DNA of 16,326 nt from JAHFRG01 sp036522275 (GTDB lineage: Bacteria; Pseudomonadota; Gammaproteobacteria; Burkholderiales; JAHFRG01), in assembly GCA_036522275.1 (NCBI GenBank), contig DATDGC010000070.1, positions 1 through 16,326 of the forward strand, read 5' to 3'. Positions 1-6,931 of this stretch are shown one piece after another; within the stretch, counting starts at the first letter, position 1; each line of letters starts with the position of its first letter. The position numbers were made by a program, and so were the translations under genes. Below the pieces are notes generated by a model. That model was given only the letters and a program-made list of their open reading frames with translations. It was not told the origin of the DNA and did no database searches.

Positions 1-749
1 ACCGCTGCGCGTTTGCCCTGTGCGCTGAAGCGATGGGTCGCCTCTGTCAGGGCCTTGCCTGAAACCACCAGCAGGGATGTCTGCGGCGCATAATGTACAG
101 CCAGTACCCCCGGCGCGCGCGGTGACAAAGGCCCGGGTTGCACCAACGGTTCCCCTAAAACTTCTTCAAGCTCGGAAGCCGAAATCTTCCCCGGCCGCAG
201 CACGGCGGGTTGGCTGCCGGATAGATCAACAATAGTGGACTCAATGCCAATGTCGCAGGAACCGCCATCCAATACCATATCTACCCGCTCTCCCAGTTCT
301 GCGCGCACATGCTCGGCAGTGGTCGGGCTGATGCGCCCAAAGCGATTGGCTGAAGGCGCAGCGATTCCACTGCCAAATGCTTTAAGCAGAGCATGCGCGA
401 CAGGATGCGCAGGAACACGCAAGCCCACTGTGTCCTGGCCGCCGGTGAGTGCATCAGGAACGCTGTCCGCACGGCGCAAAATCAACGTGAGGGGACCGGG
501 CCAGAACCGTTCGCCCAAGCGGTGTGCTGCAATGGGAATTTCTCTAGCCCAATGCGCGAGATGCGAAGCATCGGCAAGATGGACGATGAGCGGATGATTT
601 TGCGGCCTGCCTTTGGCGGCGAAGATTTTTTTCACCGCGTCAGGATTCGAAGCATCGGCACCCAGACCGTACACCGTTTCAGTGGGAAACGCGACCAGTC
701 TGCCCGCGCGTAGAATGGCTACGGCTTTTTCGATATCTAGGTTAGGCAT
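1..749 (-). CDS. sua5: L-threonylcarbamoyladenylate synthase, Sua5 type (3' end cut by window edge)
   Basis: The protein makes threonylcarbamoyl-AMP from threonine, bicarbonate and ATP, the first step of t6A tRNA modification in the cytoplasm. The frame is open from an ATG at 747-749 to the left edge, giving 249 residues with no stop. Visible YrdC-fold motifs are FPTETVYGLGAD (21-32), KGRPQNHPL (46-54), RFWPGPLTL (81-89), APSANRFG (131-138) and GIESTIVD (168-175). The linker RAPGVLAVHYAP (211-222) and the sequence after it indicate the longer Sua5 form with a C-terminal domain, not the short TsaC form. The ribosome-binding site is weak (GGTGAAAATTA before the ATG). It follows purC on the same strand after 236 bp of non-coding DNA that contains a possible promoter of its own. 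The C-terminal domain lies outside the window. Confidence 0.95.
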   Translation of the reverse strand, partial: MPNLDIEKAVAILRAGRLVAFPTETVYGLGADASNPDAVKKIFAAKGRPQNHPLIVHLADASHLAHWAREIPIAAHRLGERFWPGPLTLILRRADSVPDALTGGQDTVGLRVPAHPVAHALLKAFGSGIAAPSANRFGRISPTTAEHVRAELGERVDMVLDGGSCDIGIESTIVDLSGSQPAVLRPGKISASELEEVLGEPLVQPGPLSPRAPGVLAVHYAPQTSLLVVSGKALTEATHRFSAQGKRAA

Positions 750-755
750 TAATTT

Positions 756-776
756 TCACCGCAGAGGACGCGGAGG
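756..776 (+). repeat. Purine-rich intergenic repeat, copy 1
   Basis: The core ACCGCAGAGGACGCGGAGG (758-776) lies just upstream of the sua5 start codon, in its 5' leader. A second copy at 959-979 is in the opposite orientation and matches 18 of 19 core positions. Similar CCGCAGAGGACGC-type strings are, from memory, common intergenic repeats in several bacteria; the family was not searched here. Confidence 0.75.
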
Positions 777-891
777 GCGCAGGGAGAAAAACAGTTTAAC
801 GTGTCAGCTCAGCTGCCGGGTTAGAGGCGAAATACTCCAAATTGCCTCCAACTTGAAGTAGTCAGCCAAAAAGTCGCCTTAATAAAGCCGT

Positions 892-919
892 ATTGTAATC
901 ATGTCTTTGTCATTCACAA
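892..919 (-). promoter_or_regulatory. Candidate sigma70 promoter for sua5
   Basis: Read on the minus strand, TTGTGA (914-919) and TACAAT (892-897) are spaced by 16 bp, a fair match to the -35 and -10 consensus. It lies about 143 bp upstream of the sua5 ATG, between the two inverted purine-rich repeats, so sua5 may be transcribed independently of purE-purC. This is a pattern match only. Confidence 0.35.
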
Positions 920-958
920 GAAGCATAAACAAGTTTTTCCGGGAAATATTTGTTGTTT

Positions 959-979
959 CCTCTGCGTCCTCTGCGGTGA
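959..979 (-). repeat. Purine-rich intergenic repeat, copy 2 (inverted)
   Basis: Read on the minus strand this is TCACCGCAGAGGACGCAGAGG without its outer bases changed from copy 1 apart from one G/A difference. It begins a few bases beyond the purC stop codon (986-988). Together the two copies could pair as a stem of about 21 bp across a loop of about 182 nt in a purC-sua5 transcript. The 182 bp between them holds no recognisable gene. Confidence 0.75.
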
Positions 980-985
980 GAGAAT

Positions 986-1882
986 TTAAGAGCTGGTCAG
1001 CAAGCACAGCGCTTGGCGGTATTTTTCTGCGGTTTTCTCCAGCACGTCTGCAGGAAGCTGCGGCGCTGGTGGTTTTTTGTTCCAGTGTTGAGCTTCCAGC
1101 CAGTCGCGTACGAACTGCTTGTCAAAACTTGGCGGACTTATTCCGGTCTGATATTGGTCTGCAGGCCAGAAACGCGAAGAGTCCGGAGTGAGCACTTCAT
1201 CAATTAAATAAAGTTTGCCTGAATCATCCAAGCCGAACTCAAACTTGGTGTCAGCGATGATAATGCCTTTTTTCGCAGCGTATTCTGCAGCTTCGGAATA
1301 GAGCCGGATGGATGTGTCGCGCACTTTTGCCGCGGTCTCTTTTCCCAAAAGCTTTTCAGCATCGGCAAAAGAGATATTTTCGTCGTGTGTTCCCACAGGC
1401 GCTTTGGTAGAAGGGGTGAAAATCGGTTGTGGCAGCTTTTGCGCTTCTTTCAGGCCTGCAGGGAGAAGTATGCCGCAAACTTTGCCGGTCTTCAGATATT
1501 CCTTCCAGCCGGAGCCGACGATATAACCGCGCACAATGGCTTCAACTGGCAAAGGTTTCAATCGCCGTACCACAAAAGCACGTCCTGCAATCTGCTCACG
1601 CTCGCTGTCTTTCTTCACCACCGATTCAGGAGCAATTCCTGTGAGATGATTGGGAATGACATGACCGAGCTTCTGAAACCAGAAATTGGAAAGGGCGGTG
1701 AGCACTTTGCCTTTACCTGGTATCGGCGTCGGCAAAATTACATCAAATGCGGAGAGGCGGTCGGTCTGGACGATCAAAAGCTTGTTGTCATCCAACGCAT
1801 AAATGTCACGCACTTTGCCGCGGTGCTGTAATGGGACGCTGGTAAGGTTGGATTGGAACAACAAAGTATCTGAGCGAGTCAT
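986..1882 (-). CDS. purC: Phosphoribosylaminoimidazole-succinocarboxamide synthase (SAICAR synthetase)
   Basis: The enzyme joins CAIR and aspartate with ATP to give SAICAR in de novo purine synthesis. With the ATG at 1880-1882 the product is 298 aa, the usual length of the longer bacterial/yeast-like PurC subgroup. Visible motifs are HRGKVRDIY near the N-terminus, TDRLSAFDV, the signature VEAIVRGYIVGSGWKEY, IIADTKFEFG and DEVLTPDSSRFW. A longer reading starting with TTG at 1912 would add ten residues and overlap the purE stop; I prefer the ATG because family members begin a few residues before SNLTSVPLQHRGK. The gap to purE is then 26 bp, so the two are almost certainly co-transcribed. The protein ends at a TAA just beside an inverted intergenic repeat. 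Confidence 0.95.
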   Translation of the reverse strand: MTRSDTLLFQSNLTSVPLQHRGKVRDIYALDDNKLLIVQTDRLSAFDVILPTPIPGKGKVLTALSNFWFQKLGHVIPNHLTGIAPESVVKKDSEREQIAGRAFVVRRLKPLPVEAIVRGYIVGSGWKEYLKTGKVCGILLPAGLKEAQKLPQPIFTPSTKAPVGTHDENISFADAEKLLGKETAAKVRDTSIRLYSEAAEYAAKKGIIIADTKFEFGLDDSGKLYLIDEVLTPDSSRFWPADQYQTGISPPSFDKQFVRDWLEAQHWNKKPPAPQLPADVLEKTAEKYRQALCLLTSS

Positions 1883-1908
1883 TTTTTCTTGAGCGGTATT
1901 AACAGGCT

Positions 1909-2406
1909 TCAAGAAAGCTTGGATAAGCTCGCCGCTTTTACAGATTCGGCTTGTGCTTTGCGGAAATCCTGCAGTTGTTTTGCCAGCTTCGAGTCATTCA
2001 ACGCAAACAGGGCAATAGCGAAAAGTCCGGCATTGGCAGCACCTGCCTCGCCGATGGCAAAGGTTGCCACCGGCACGCCCTTGGGCATCTGCACGATGGA
2101 TAGCAGCGAATCCAGACCCTGGAGATGTTTTGACGGCATGGGCACGCCCAAAACCGGCAAAGTAGTTTTGGCGGCAATTACTCCTGCAAGATGCGCCGCG
2201 CCTCCGGCGCCGGCAATGAAGCATTTGATGCCCGCCGCAGCAGCGCTTTTGACATACTCATCCAGCATGTCGGGGGAGCGGTGCGCGGAGATTACCCGCA
2301 CTTCATAAGGTACGCCGAAATCCTCGAGCTGTTTTGCCGCGTGCTGCATCACTTCCCAGTCGCTTTTGCTTCCCATCAGCACACTTAGCAGCGGCTTTTT
2401 GGTCAT
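1909..2406 (-). CDS. purE: 5-(carboxyamino)imidazole ribonucleotide mutase, PurE class I
   Basis: PurE moves the carboxyl group of N5-CAIR to give CAIR, the substrate of PurC encoded next door. The 165-aa product has the family motifs MGSKSDW (11-17), ISAHRSP (39-45), the glycine/alanine-rich AGAGGAAHLAG loop, and VPMPSKHLQGLDSLLSIVQMP. The start ATG (2404-2406) is preceded by CGGAGA at a normal distance, a good ribosome-binding site. Only 60 bp separate the start from the MITE-like element at 2467-2986, so the purE promoter must be in that 60 bp, inside the element, or further upstream beyond it. PurE class I needs N5-CAIR from PurK, but no purK is present in this window. Confidence 0.96.
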   Translation of the reverse strand: MTKKPLLSVLMGSKSDWEVMQHAAKQLEDFGVPYEVRVISAHRSPDMLDEYVKSAAAAGIKCFIAGAGGAAHLAGVIAAKTTLPVLGVPMPSKHLQGLDSLLSIVQMPKGVPVATFAIGEAGAANAGLFAIALFALNDSKLAKQLQDFRKAQAESVKAASLSKLS

Positions 2407-2466
2407 TATTTCTCCGTGTCGTGGCTGCTCTGCAAACTGTGAATTTTACACTATCGCCGCGGGCTA

Positions 2467-2485
2467 GGAATCTCTGATTAAGTCC
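2467..2485 (+). repeat. Left terminal inverted repeat of the MITE-like element
   Basis: GGAATCTCTGATTAAGTCC; pairs with 2968-2986 with one mismatch (T versus C at the fifth position from the end). Flanked on its outer side by CTA. Confidence 0.8.
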
Positions 2486-2967
2486 CACACGGTTGCGACG
2501 GTGACTTTCCGGGACGGGACGCGCGAAGCGAGGTGCAGCCAATGGCCACCCCCTTGGCAAGCCGAGCGACAAAACAGACCGCCCGGACAAGCGCCCCGGA
2601 CTCGGTCTCGCGCAGCGTGGTGCGGGAAGGGGCGCAAGCTACCGCAAGAAACACTGTTAAGCGGGGCGCTCATGCTGCCGCTCCCGCACCCCAAGCTTCG
2701 CTGACCGTGTCGCGGCAGCCGTCCCTTCGGGTTGCAGCAAAATGCGGCGTCTGCGTCGTGCTCGCCGAAGCGTGGAGTTCGGTACGTGCGACCGCGAAGG
2801 CGAGCGCTGGTCCGCGCAATCACAATCCGGCGAGCCACGGCCCGTTCCGCTGCACAGCTTCGCAGGTGCAACGCTACGCGGGCCCTTCTCGGCATCGTAG
2901 TCCCGACTACGACCTTCGTCGCGCGCCTTGCATCCATCCGCATTTTGCTAGCAACGCAATCCGCGGA

Positions 2968-2986
2968 GGACTTAATCAGAGGTTCC
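2968..2986 (-). repeat. Right terminal inverted repeat of the MITE-like element
   Basis: Read on the minus strand it is GGAACCTCTGATTAAGTCC. Its first bases form the last sense codons (AAC CTC) and the TGA stop of cbbX. Flanked on its outer side by CTA on the plus strand. Confidence 0.8.
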
Positions 2987-3938
2987 CTAATTTTGCCGCA
3001 CCCTGCTTTGCGCCGGCTTTTTCGTCCGGCATGCCTTCCTCGAATACGCGGCTTGCCAGAATATCCTCGGCTTCGATGGTGACAAGGTCTTTCTTGGTGA
3101 GCTTCGCCGGATTGCGCGCGAACAGGCGGTTTGCCTGGCGCAGCCGCGCGCGGCCAAGCGCATTCCTCATACTGCGCGCGTTCGCGAAATGGGGCATCTG
3201 CATGCGTCTCAGGATGTAATCCTGAAATGCTTTTTCGGCTTGCGCACTGAAATGGTATTGTTGCCGCTCGAGCATCAGCTTCGCGATAGAGAGCAACTCT
3301 TGCGGCGAGTAATCGGGGAAATCCAGATGGTGCGCAATCCGCGAAGACATGCCTGGATTGCTCCGGAAAAATTCTTCCATGCGGTCTTTATAGCCGGCGA
3401 GTATCACCACCAAGTCTTCACGCTGGTTTTCCATGACTTGAAGCAGAATTTCGATCGTTTCCTGGCCATAGTCACGCTCGTTTTCCGCGCGGTACAGGTA
3501 ATACGCCTCGTCTATGAACAACACCCCGCCCATAGCTTTTTTCAGCACTTCCTTGGTCTTGGGCGCGGTATGCCCGATGTATTGCCCCACCAGATCGTCA
3601 CGTGTGACCGCAACCAGATGGCCTTTGCGCACGTAACCCAAGCGGTGGAGGATCTCCGCCATGCGCATCGCCACGGTGGTCTTGCCGGTGCCGGAATTGC
3701 CGGTGAAGGACATGTGCAGGGAGGGCGCCCCGGAAGTCAAGCCCAGCCCCTTGCGTAACCGGTCAACCAAGAGGAGTGCCGCGATCTCGCGGATGCAGGT
3801 TTTTACCGGTTTAAGGCCAATCAACTCGCGGTCGAGTTGGTCGAGGACTTCCTGGATGCGCGAATCGCGAAATGCTCCTTCCAGATCTACCGGTGTATCG
3901 TCAGGCAGATTCTGTGGGATGCCGGGATCCGGATTCAT
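2976..3938 (-). CDS. cbbX: Red-type RuBisCO activase CbbX (AAA+ ATPase)
   Basis: CbbX is the hexameric AAA+ motor that removes inhibitory sugar phosphates from red-type RuBisCO by pulling on the C-terminal tail of CbbL. The 320-aa protein shows Walker A GNSGTGKT (80-87), a pore-loop QYIG (119-122), Walker B VLFIDEA (139-145), an arginine-finger region NPGMSSR (195-201 area, last Arg 200) and a sensor-2-like NARSMRN (253-259). The ATG overlaps the cbbS stop (ATGA), so translation is probably coupled. The end is unusual: the last residues GNL and the TGA are read from the terminal repeat of the MITE-like element. Without the element the frame would continue on towards purE. The tail after ASRVFEEG is therefore likely modified, although the AAA+ core is complete. 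Confidence 0.96.
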   Translation of the reverse strand: MNPDPGIPQNLPDDTPVDLEGAFRDSRIQEVLDQLDRELIGLKPVKTCIREIAALLLVDRLRKGLGLTSGAPSLHMSFTGNSGTGKTTVAMRMAEILHRLGYVRKGHLVAVTRDDLVGQYIGHTAPKTKEVLKKAMGGVLFIDEAYYLYRAENERDYGQETIEILLQVMENQREDLVVILAGYKDRMEEFFRSNPGMSSRIAHHLDFPDYSPQELLSIAKLMLERQQYHFSAQAEKAFQDYILRRMQMPHFANARSMRNALGRARLRQANRLFARNPAKLTKKDLVTIEAEDILASRVFEEGMPDEKAGAKQGAAKLGNL

Positions 3939-4354
3939 TTATAGCGCTCGCCCTCGGGTTTCTCAGTGGCGTAGCTGTGCAGCGTGTAGCGGATGCTGCG
4001 ACCCGGGCCTTCCTGGCGCAGCACATGGAAGCCGGGCTCGTGCTTGGGGCGATTGACGATGAAGGAAAGGCGCACGGTTTCCCAACCGCGCGTCGAGTCG
4101 AACCCGTTTACCCGCACGTAGTGATTGGGATAGGCTTTGCGGCATTGATTAATCTCGTGCATGATGCCTGCCGCATCTTTCATATCAAACATCGGCATTC
4201 CCCACATTTCCCAATAGGTGTTACGCGGATGCGGGTCGTCGGTGAATTCGACGCTCACCGCCCAGGTGTTTTTGAGGCAATACTCCACTTGCGCGCGGAT
4301 TTCGGCGTCGGAAAAATCCGGAAGAAAAGAAAAAGTGCCTTGGGTGATTCTCAT
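3935..4354 (-). CDS. cbbS: RuBisCO small subunit, red type (form IC)
   Basis: The small subunit caps the CbbL octamer to form the L8S8 enzyme. The 139-aa product begins MRITQGTFSFLPDFSDAEI and carries the typical NTYWEMWGMPMFD segment (45-57 area), EINQCRKAYPNHYVRVNGFD, and the C-terminal extension SIRYTLHSYATEKPEGERYK-like tail that distinguishes red-type from green-type small subunits. The start has GGGGAG just upstream and lies 12 bp after the cbbL stop. Its stop overlaps the cbbX start by four bases. Complete and well conserved. Confidence 0.96.
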   Translation of the reverse strand: MRITQGTFSFLPDFSDAEIRAQVEYCLKNTWAVSVEFTDDPHPRNTYWEMWGMPMFDMKDAAGIMHEINQCRKAYPNHYVRVNGFDSTRGWETVRLSFIVNRPKHEPGFHVLRQEGPGRSIRYTLHSYATEKPEGERYK

Positions 4355-4366
4355 GATCGGCTCCCC

Positions 4367-5830
4367 TTAAACGCTTACCGTGGGTGTAGGCACAAAGTCG
4401 GCGGTGTCGGTGGAGGTGTAGTCAAAGGTAATGTCTTTCCATACCTCCAGTGCGGCTTTTAGCGGCGCGCACGATTTCGCCGCTTTTTCGAGAATCTGCA
4501 TGCCCTCGTTCCAGATGTCCTTGCCTTCGTTGCGCGCCTGAATTATCGCTTCCAGCGCCACACGGTTGGCAGTCGCACCCGCCTGGACACCCATCGGATG
4601 GCCGATGGTGCCGCCGCCAAATTGCAGCACTACGTCTTCGCCCAGATAGTGAATCAACTGGTGCATTTGCCCGGCATGAATGCCACCAGATGCCACCGGC
4701 ATGACTTTGCGCAAGCCTGCCCAGTCCTGCTCGAAGAAAATGCCGCGTTGCAAATCAACCGGATTGTGCGGCTCGCGCAGGACATTGTAGAAACCCTGCA
4801 CCATATTGGGATCGCCTTCGAGCTTGCCCACCACGGTGCCAGCGTGTATGTGATCCACTCCCGCCATGCGCATCCATTTGGAAATCACGCGAAAGCTGAT
4901 GCCATGGGCTTTCTGGCGCGTATAGGTGCCATGCCCCGCGCGGTGCAGATGCAGGATCATGTCGTTCTTGCGCGCCCATTTGGAAATGGATTGGATTGCG
5001 GTGTAGCCAATGACAAGGTCTATCATCACGATGCACGAGCCCAGTTCTTTGGCGAACTCGGCACGCTCATACATGTCCTCCATAGTTGCGGCGGTTATAT
5101 TGAGGTAATGCCCTTTGACTTCGCCAGTGTCGGCGGAAGCGTGATTTACCGCTTCCATGCAATACAAGAAGCGGTCGCGCCAGTGCATGAATGGCTGCGA
5201 ATTGATGTTCTCGTCGTCTTTTACGAAATCGAGGCCGCCTTTCAATGCTTCATACACTACGCGTCCATAATTTTTGCCAGAAAGCCCCAATTTCGGTTTG
5301 GTCGTTGCCCCGAGCAACGGCCGGCCGAATTTATCCAGCCGCTCGCGTTCCACCACGATGCCGGTGGGAGGACCATCGAAAGTCTTTAGGTAGGCGACCG
5401 GCATGCGCATGTCTTCCAGGCGCAGCGCTTTGAGCGGCTTGAAGCCGAACACGTTGCCGATGATGGAAGCGGTGAGATTGGCAATTGAACCCGGCTCGAA
5501 CAAATCCAGGTCATAAGCGATGTAGGCGAAATACTGCCCGGGGCTGTTGGGTACGACATCCATGCGGTAGGCCTTGGCGCGGTACGCTTCGCAGGCAGTC
5601 AAACGATCGGTCCAAACCACAGTCCAGGTGGCGGTGGAAGATTCGCCCGCCACCGCAGCAGCGGCTTCCTCGGGATCAACACCTTCCTGCGGCGTAATAC
5701 GGAACAGCGCAATGAGGTCGGTATCCTTGGGCACATAGCTTGGTTCCCAGTACCCCATTGTCTTGTAGGGTATGACTCCCGCCTTATAGCGCTCTTTGCC
5801 CTTGATTGTTCCTGCTCCCGGCCCGCCCAT
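4367..5830 (-). CDS. cbbL: RuBisCO large subunit, red type (form IC)
   Basis: This is the catalytic subunit that carboxylates ribulose-1,5-bisphosphate in the Calvin-Benson cycle. From the ATG at 5828-5830 it is 487 aa, the normal red-type length. Catalytic positions are all present: K178 and K180 in GATTKPK, the carbamylated K204 with metal ligands D206 and E207 in DFVKDDEN, H296-R297 in HLHRAGH, H329 in HIHAGT, and loop-6 K336 in GTVVGKLEGD. The C-terminal DFVPTPTVSV tail is the part that CbbX acts on. The start is set by AAGGAG at 5837-5842, six bases upstream; a TTG at 5857 would extend the frame but has no such site. First gene of cbbL-cbbS-cbbX, divergent from cbbR. Confidence 0.98.
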   Translation of the reverse strand: MGGPGAGTIKGKERYKAGVIPYKTMGYWEPSYVPKDTDLIALFRITPQEGVDPEEAAAAVAGESSTATWTVVWTDRLTACEAYRAKAYRMDVVPNSPGQYFAYIAYDLDLFEPGSIANLTASIIGNVFGFKPLKALRLEDMRMPVAYLKTFDGPPTGIVVERERLDKFGRPLLGATTKPKLGLSGKNYGRVVYEALKGGLDFVKDDENINSQPFMHWRDRFLYCMEAVNHASADTGEVKGHYLNITAATMEDMYERAEFAKELGSCIVMIDLVIGYTAIQSISKWARKNDMILHLHRAGHGTYTRQKAHGISFRVISKWMRMAGVDHIHAGTVVGKLEGDPNMVQGFYNVLREPHNPVDLQRGIFFEQDWAGLRKVMPVASGGIHAGQMHQLIHYLGEDVVLQFGGGTIGHPMGVQAGATANRVALEAIIQARNEGKDIWNEGMQILEKAAKSCAPLKAALEVWKDITFDYTSTDTADFVPTPTVSV

Positions 5831-5836
5831 GACCAT

Positions 5837-5842
5837 CTCCTT
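5837..5842 (-). promoter_or_regulatory. Ribosome-binding site that fixes the cbbL start
   Basis: AAGGAG on the minus strand, six bases before the ATG at 5828-5830. An in-frame ATG also lies directly at the end of this site (5834-5836) and a TTG further up at 5855-5857; neither is correctly spaced. Confidence 0.8.
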
Positions 5843-5863
5843 GAAAATGCCGCTCAAACAAGA

Positions 5864-5891
5864 TTATGGTACGCCAAATAACCATAAATGA
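5864..5891. promoter_or_regulatory. Dyad in the cbbL-cbbR control region, candidate CbbR site 1
   Basis: TTATGGT (5864-5870) and ACCATAA (5881-5887) are perfect 7-bp inverted arms with a 10-bp spacer. The right arm also lies in TAA-N7-TGA (5879-5891), matching the reported TNA-N7-TNA pattern of CbbR sites. The left arm overlaps a possible cbbL -10 box CATAAT (minus strand, 5863-5868), so the site could also block or position polymerase. Assignment to CbbR is inference from context. Confidence 0.5.
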
Positions 5892-5903
5892 TAGTCACGT
5901 GTT

Positions 5904-5931
5904 TTGATTGTTATAATAAGGTTTTTATTAT
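5904..5931 (+). promoter_or_regulatory. Candidate cbbR promoter
   Basis: TTGATT (5904-5909) and TATTAT (5926-5931) are separated by 16 bp on the plus strand, a good sigma70-like match. Transcription would start near 5938, about 28 nt before the cbbR ATG. The promoter overlaps the AT-rich dyad at 5912-5932, which would allow negative autoregulation by CbbR. Confidence 0.4.
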
Positions 5932-5932
5932 A
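5912..5932. promoter_or_regulatory. AT-rich dyad, candidate CbbR site 2
   Basis: TATAATAA (5912-5919) and TTATTATA (5925-5932) are perfect 8-bp inverted arms around a 5-bp centre. It contains TAA-N8-TTA, a CbbR-like pattern. If cbbL transcription starts just after the CATAAT box at 5863-5868, the dyad centre is near -65, where LysR-type regulators usually have their recognition site. Function is inferred from position. Confidence 0.45.
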
Positions 5933-5965
5933 GTATTAGGCAAGTTACATTACGGGTTTTCCCCC

Positions 5966-6880
5966 ATGCTGCATTTAACCTTGCGCCAACTGCGAGTGTT
6001 CGAAGCGGTGGCGCGTCACTTGAATTTTTCACGCGCTGCAGAAGAGCTTTTCTTGTCGCAACCCGCGGTTTCGATGCAAATCAAACAGCTCGAACACAAC
6101 ATCGGCCTGCCGCTGTTTGAACAAATGGGCAAGCGCATTTACATGGCCGAGGCCGGGCACGAACTGTTTCGATACAGCAGGGTGATTGCGCAGCAGCTTG
6201 CGGAACTGGAAGCAGTGCTGGATCAGATGAAAGGGCTCGAACACGGCAAGCTCAATATCTCGGTAGTGAGCACAGCCAATTATTTTGCGCCGCAGCTGCT
6301 CGCCAAATTCTGCCAACTGCACAAAAAGATCACGGTAAGCTTGAACGTCTCCAACCGGGAAGCCGTGCTCAAGCAATTGGCAGACAACGAAACCGATCTG
6401 GCAATCATAGGGCAGCCGCCACAAGGCGCGGACATCGTCGACGAATCGTTCATGGAAAACCCGCTGGTGGTAATTGCCCCGCCCAATCACCGCTTGGCCA
6501 AGCAGCGCAAAATTCCGCTTGCCAAACTTCAGCAGGAGACATTTCTGCTGAGGGAAATCGGCTCCGGTACTCGCGGCGCGATGGAGCGCTTTTTCGCAGA
6601 GCATCGCATCAAGCTCAATACTGGAATGGAAATGGGCACCAACGAAGCAATCAAACAGGCAGTACAGGCGGGAATGGGCTTGGGCGTGGTCTCGCTGCAC
6701 ACGGTGGAATTGGAACTGGAAACACGGCGGCTTAAGCTGCTCGACGTGGAGGGATTCCCGCTCAAGCGTAACTGGCATGTAGTGCACCGAAGACAAAAGC
6801 GTCTCTCCAAGGTAGCCCAAGCATTCAAGGATTTTCTGCTGAAAGAAGCGTCTAACCTGATGCGCAAGGCACATGCTTGA
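5966..6880 (+). CDS. cbbR: LysR-family regulator of the cbb operon (CbbR)
   Basis: A LysR-type transcription factor expected to activate cbbLSX in response to metabolites of carbon fixation. The 304-aa protein starts MLHLTLRQLRVFEAVARH, typical of CbbR, with a winged helix-turn-helix through about residues 5-65 (FSRAAEELFLSQPAVSMQIKQLE) followed by a linker helix and a periplasmic-binding-protein-like effector domain from about 90 to the end. The frame is open from 5888, but that upstream part contains the promoter and dyads and has no family similarity, so I place the start at the ATG 5966-5968. No clear Shine-Dalgarno precedes it. Its divergent position beside cbbL is the classical arrangement. 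Confidence 0.93.
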   Translation: MLHLTLRQLRVFEAVARHLNFSRAAEELFLSQPAVSMQIKQLEHNIGLPLFEQMGKRIYMAEAGHELFRYSRVIAQQLAELEAVLDQMKGLEHGKLNISVVSTANYFAPQLLAKFCQLHKKITVSLNVSNREAVLKQLADNETDLAIIGQPPQGADIVDESFMENPLVVIAPPNHRLAKQRKIPLAKLQQETFLLREIGSGTRGAMERFFAEHRIKLNTGMEMGTNEAIKQAVQAGMGLGVVSLHTVELELETRRLKLLDVEGFPLKRNWHVVHRRQKRLSKVAQAFKDFLLKEASNLMRKAHA

Positions 6881-6906
6881 ACTTTGCGGCATTGCCACCA
6901 TATATA
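6877..6906 (+). promoter_or_regulatory. Candidate promoter of the AmmeMemoRadiSam operon
   Basis: TTGAAC (6877-6882), overlapping the cbbR stop, and TATATA (6901-6906) are 18 bp apart; a perfect TATAAT also lies at 6903-6908. This AT-rich spot is the only obvious promoter-like sequence in the 51 bp between cbbR and amrB. Read-through from cbbR is also possible. Confidence 0.35.
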
Positions 6907-6931
6907 ATGAAATTGGAGCATTGCTATTTAG

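Larger units (their letters stand above)
2467..2986. mobile_element. MITE-like non-autonomous element with inverted termini
   Basis: This block fills most of the 569-bp gene-free stretch between purE and cbbX. Its left end GGAATCTCTGATTAAGTCC (2467-2485) and right end (2968-2986) are inverted repeats matching at 18 of 19 positions. Directly outside each end is CTA (2464-2466 and 2987-2989), a plausible 3-bp target duplication. The inside is GC-rich and holds a palindrome with 8-bp arms at 2895-2912. Open frames exist on both strands (2464-2943 minus, 2533-3219 plus), but their translations are arginine- and serine-rich, show no transposase motif and cross the element boundary, so I treat them as chance. 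TIR sequence and TSD length are compatible with an IS5-like transposase acting in trans, which is inference. The element's right end supplies the cbbX stop codon. Confidence 0.75.

Noticed and set aside
1883..1912. TTG start for purC overlapping the purE stop
   Set aside because: Family alignment by eye favours the ATG at 1880-1882. The TTG start is possible but less likely.
2464..3219. Open frames of 159 aa (minus, 2464-2943) and 228 aa (plus, 2533-3219) in and beyond the MITE-like element
   Set aside because: The translations are rich in Arg, Ser and Ala with no family motif, the plus frame runs antisense into cbbX, and both cross element boundaries. High GC explains the lack of stops.
4598..5389. 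263-aa plus-strand frame opposite cbbL, and similar long antisense frames opposite cbbX (3189-3758), cbbR (6029-6901) and pyk (10624-11541)
   Set aside because: Each lies wholly or almost wholly opposite a clearly conserved gene and shows no recognisable domain.
5831..5857. TTG start for cbbL at 5857
   Set aside because: AAGGAG is spaced correctly for the ATG at 5828-5830, and the shorter product has the normal red-type length.
5888..5965. Upstream start for cbbR at 5888
   Set aside because: The extra 26 residues cover the promoter and dyads and do not resemble LysR proteins; the ATG at 5966 begins the family-typical N-terminus.
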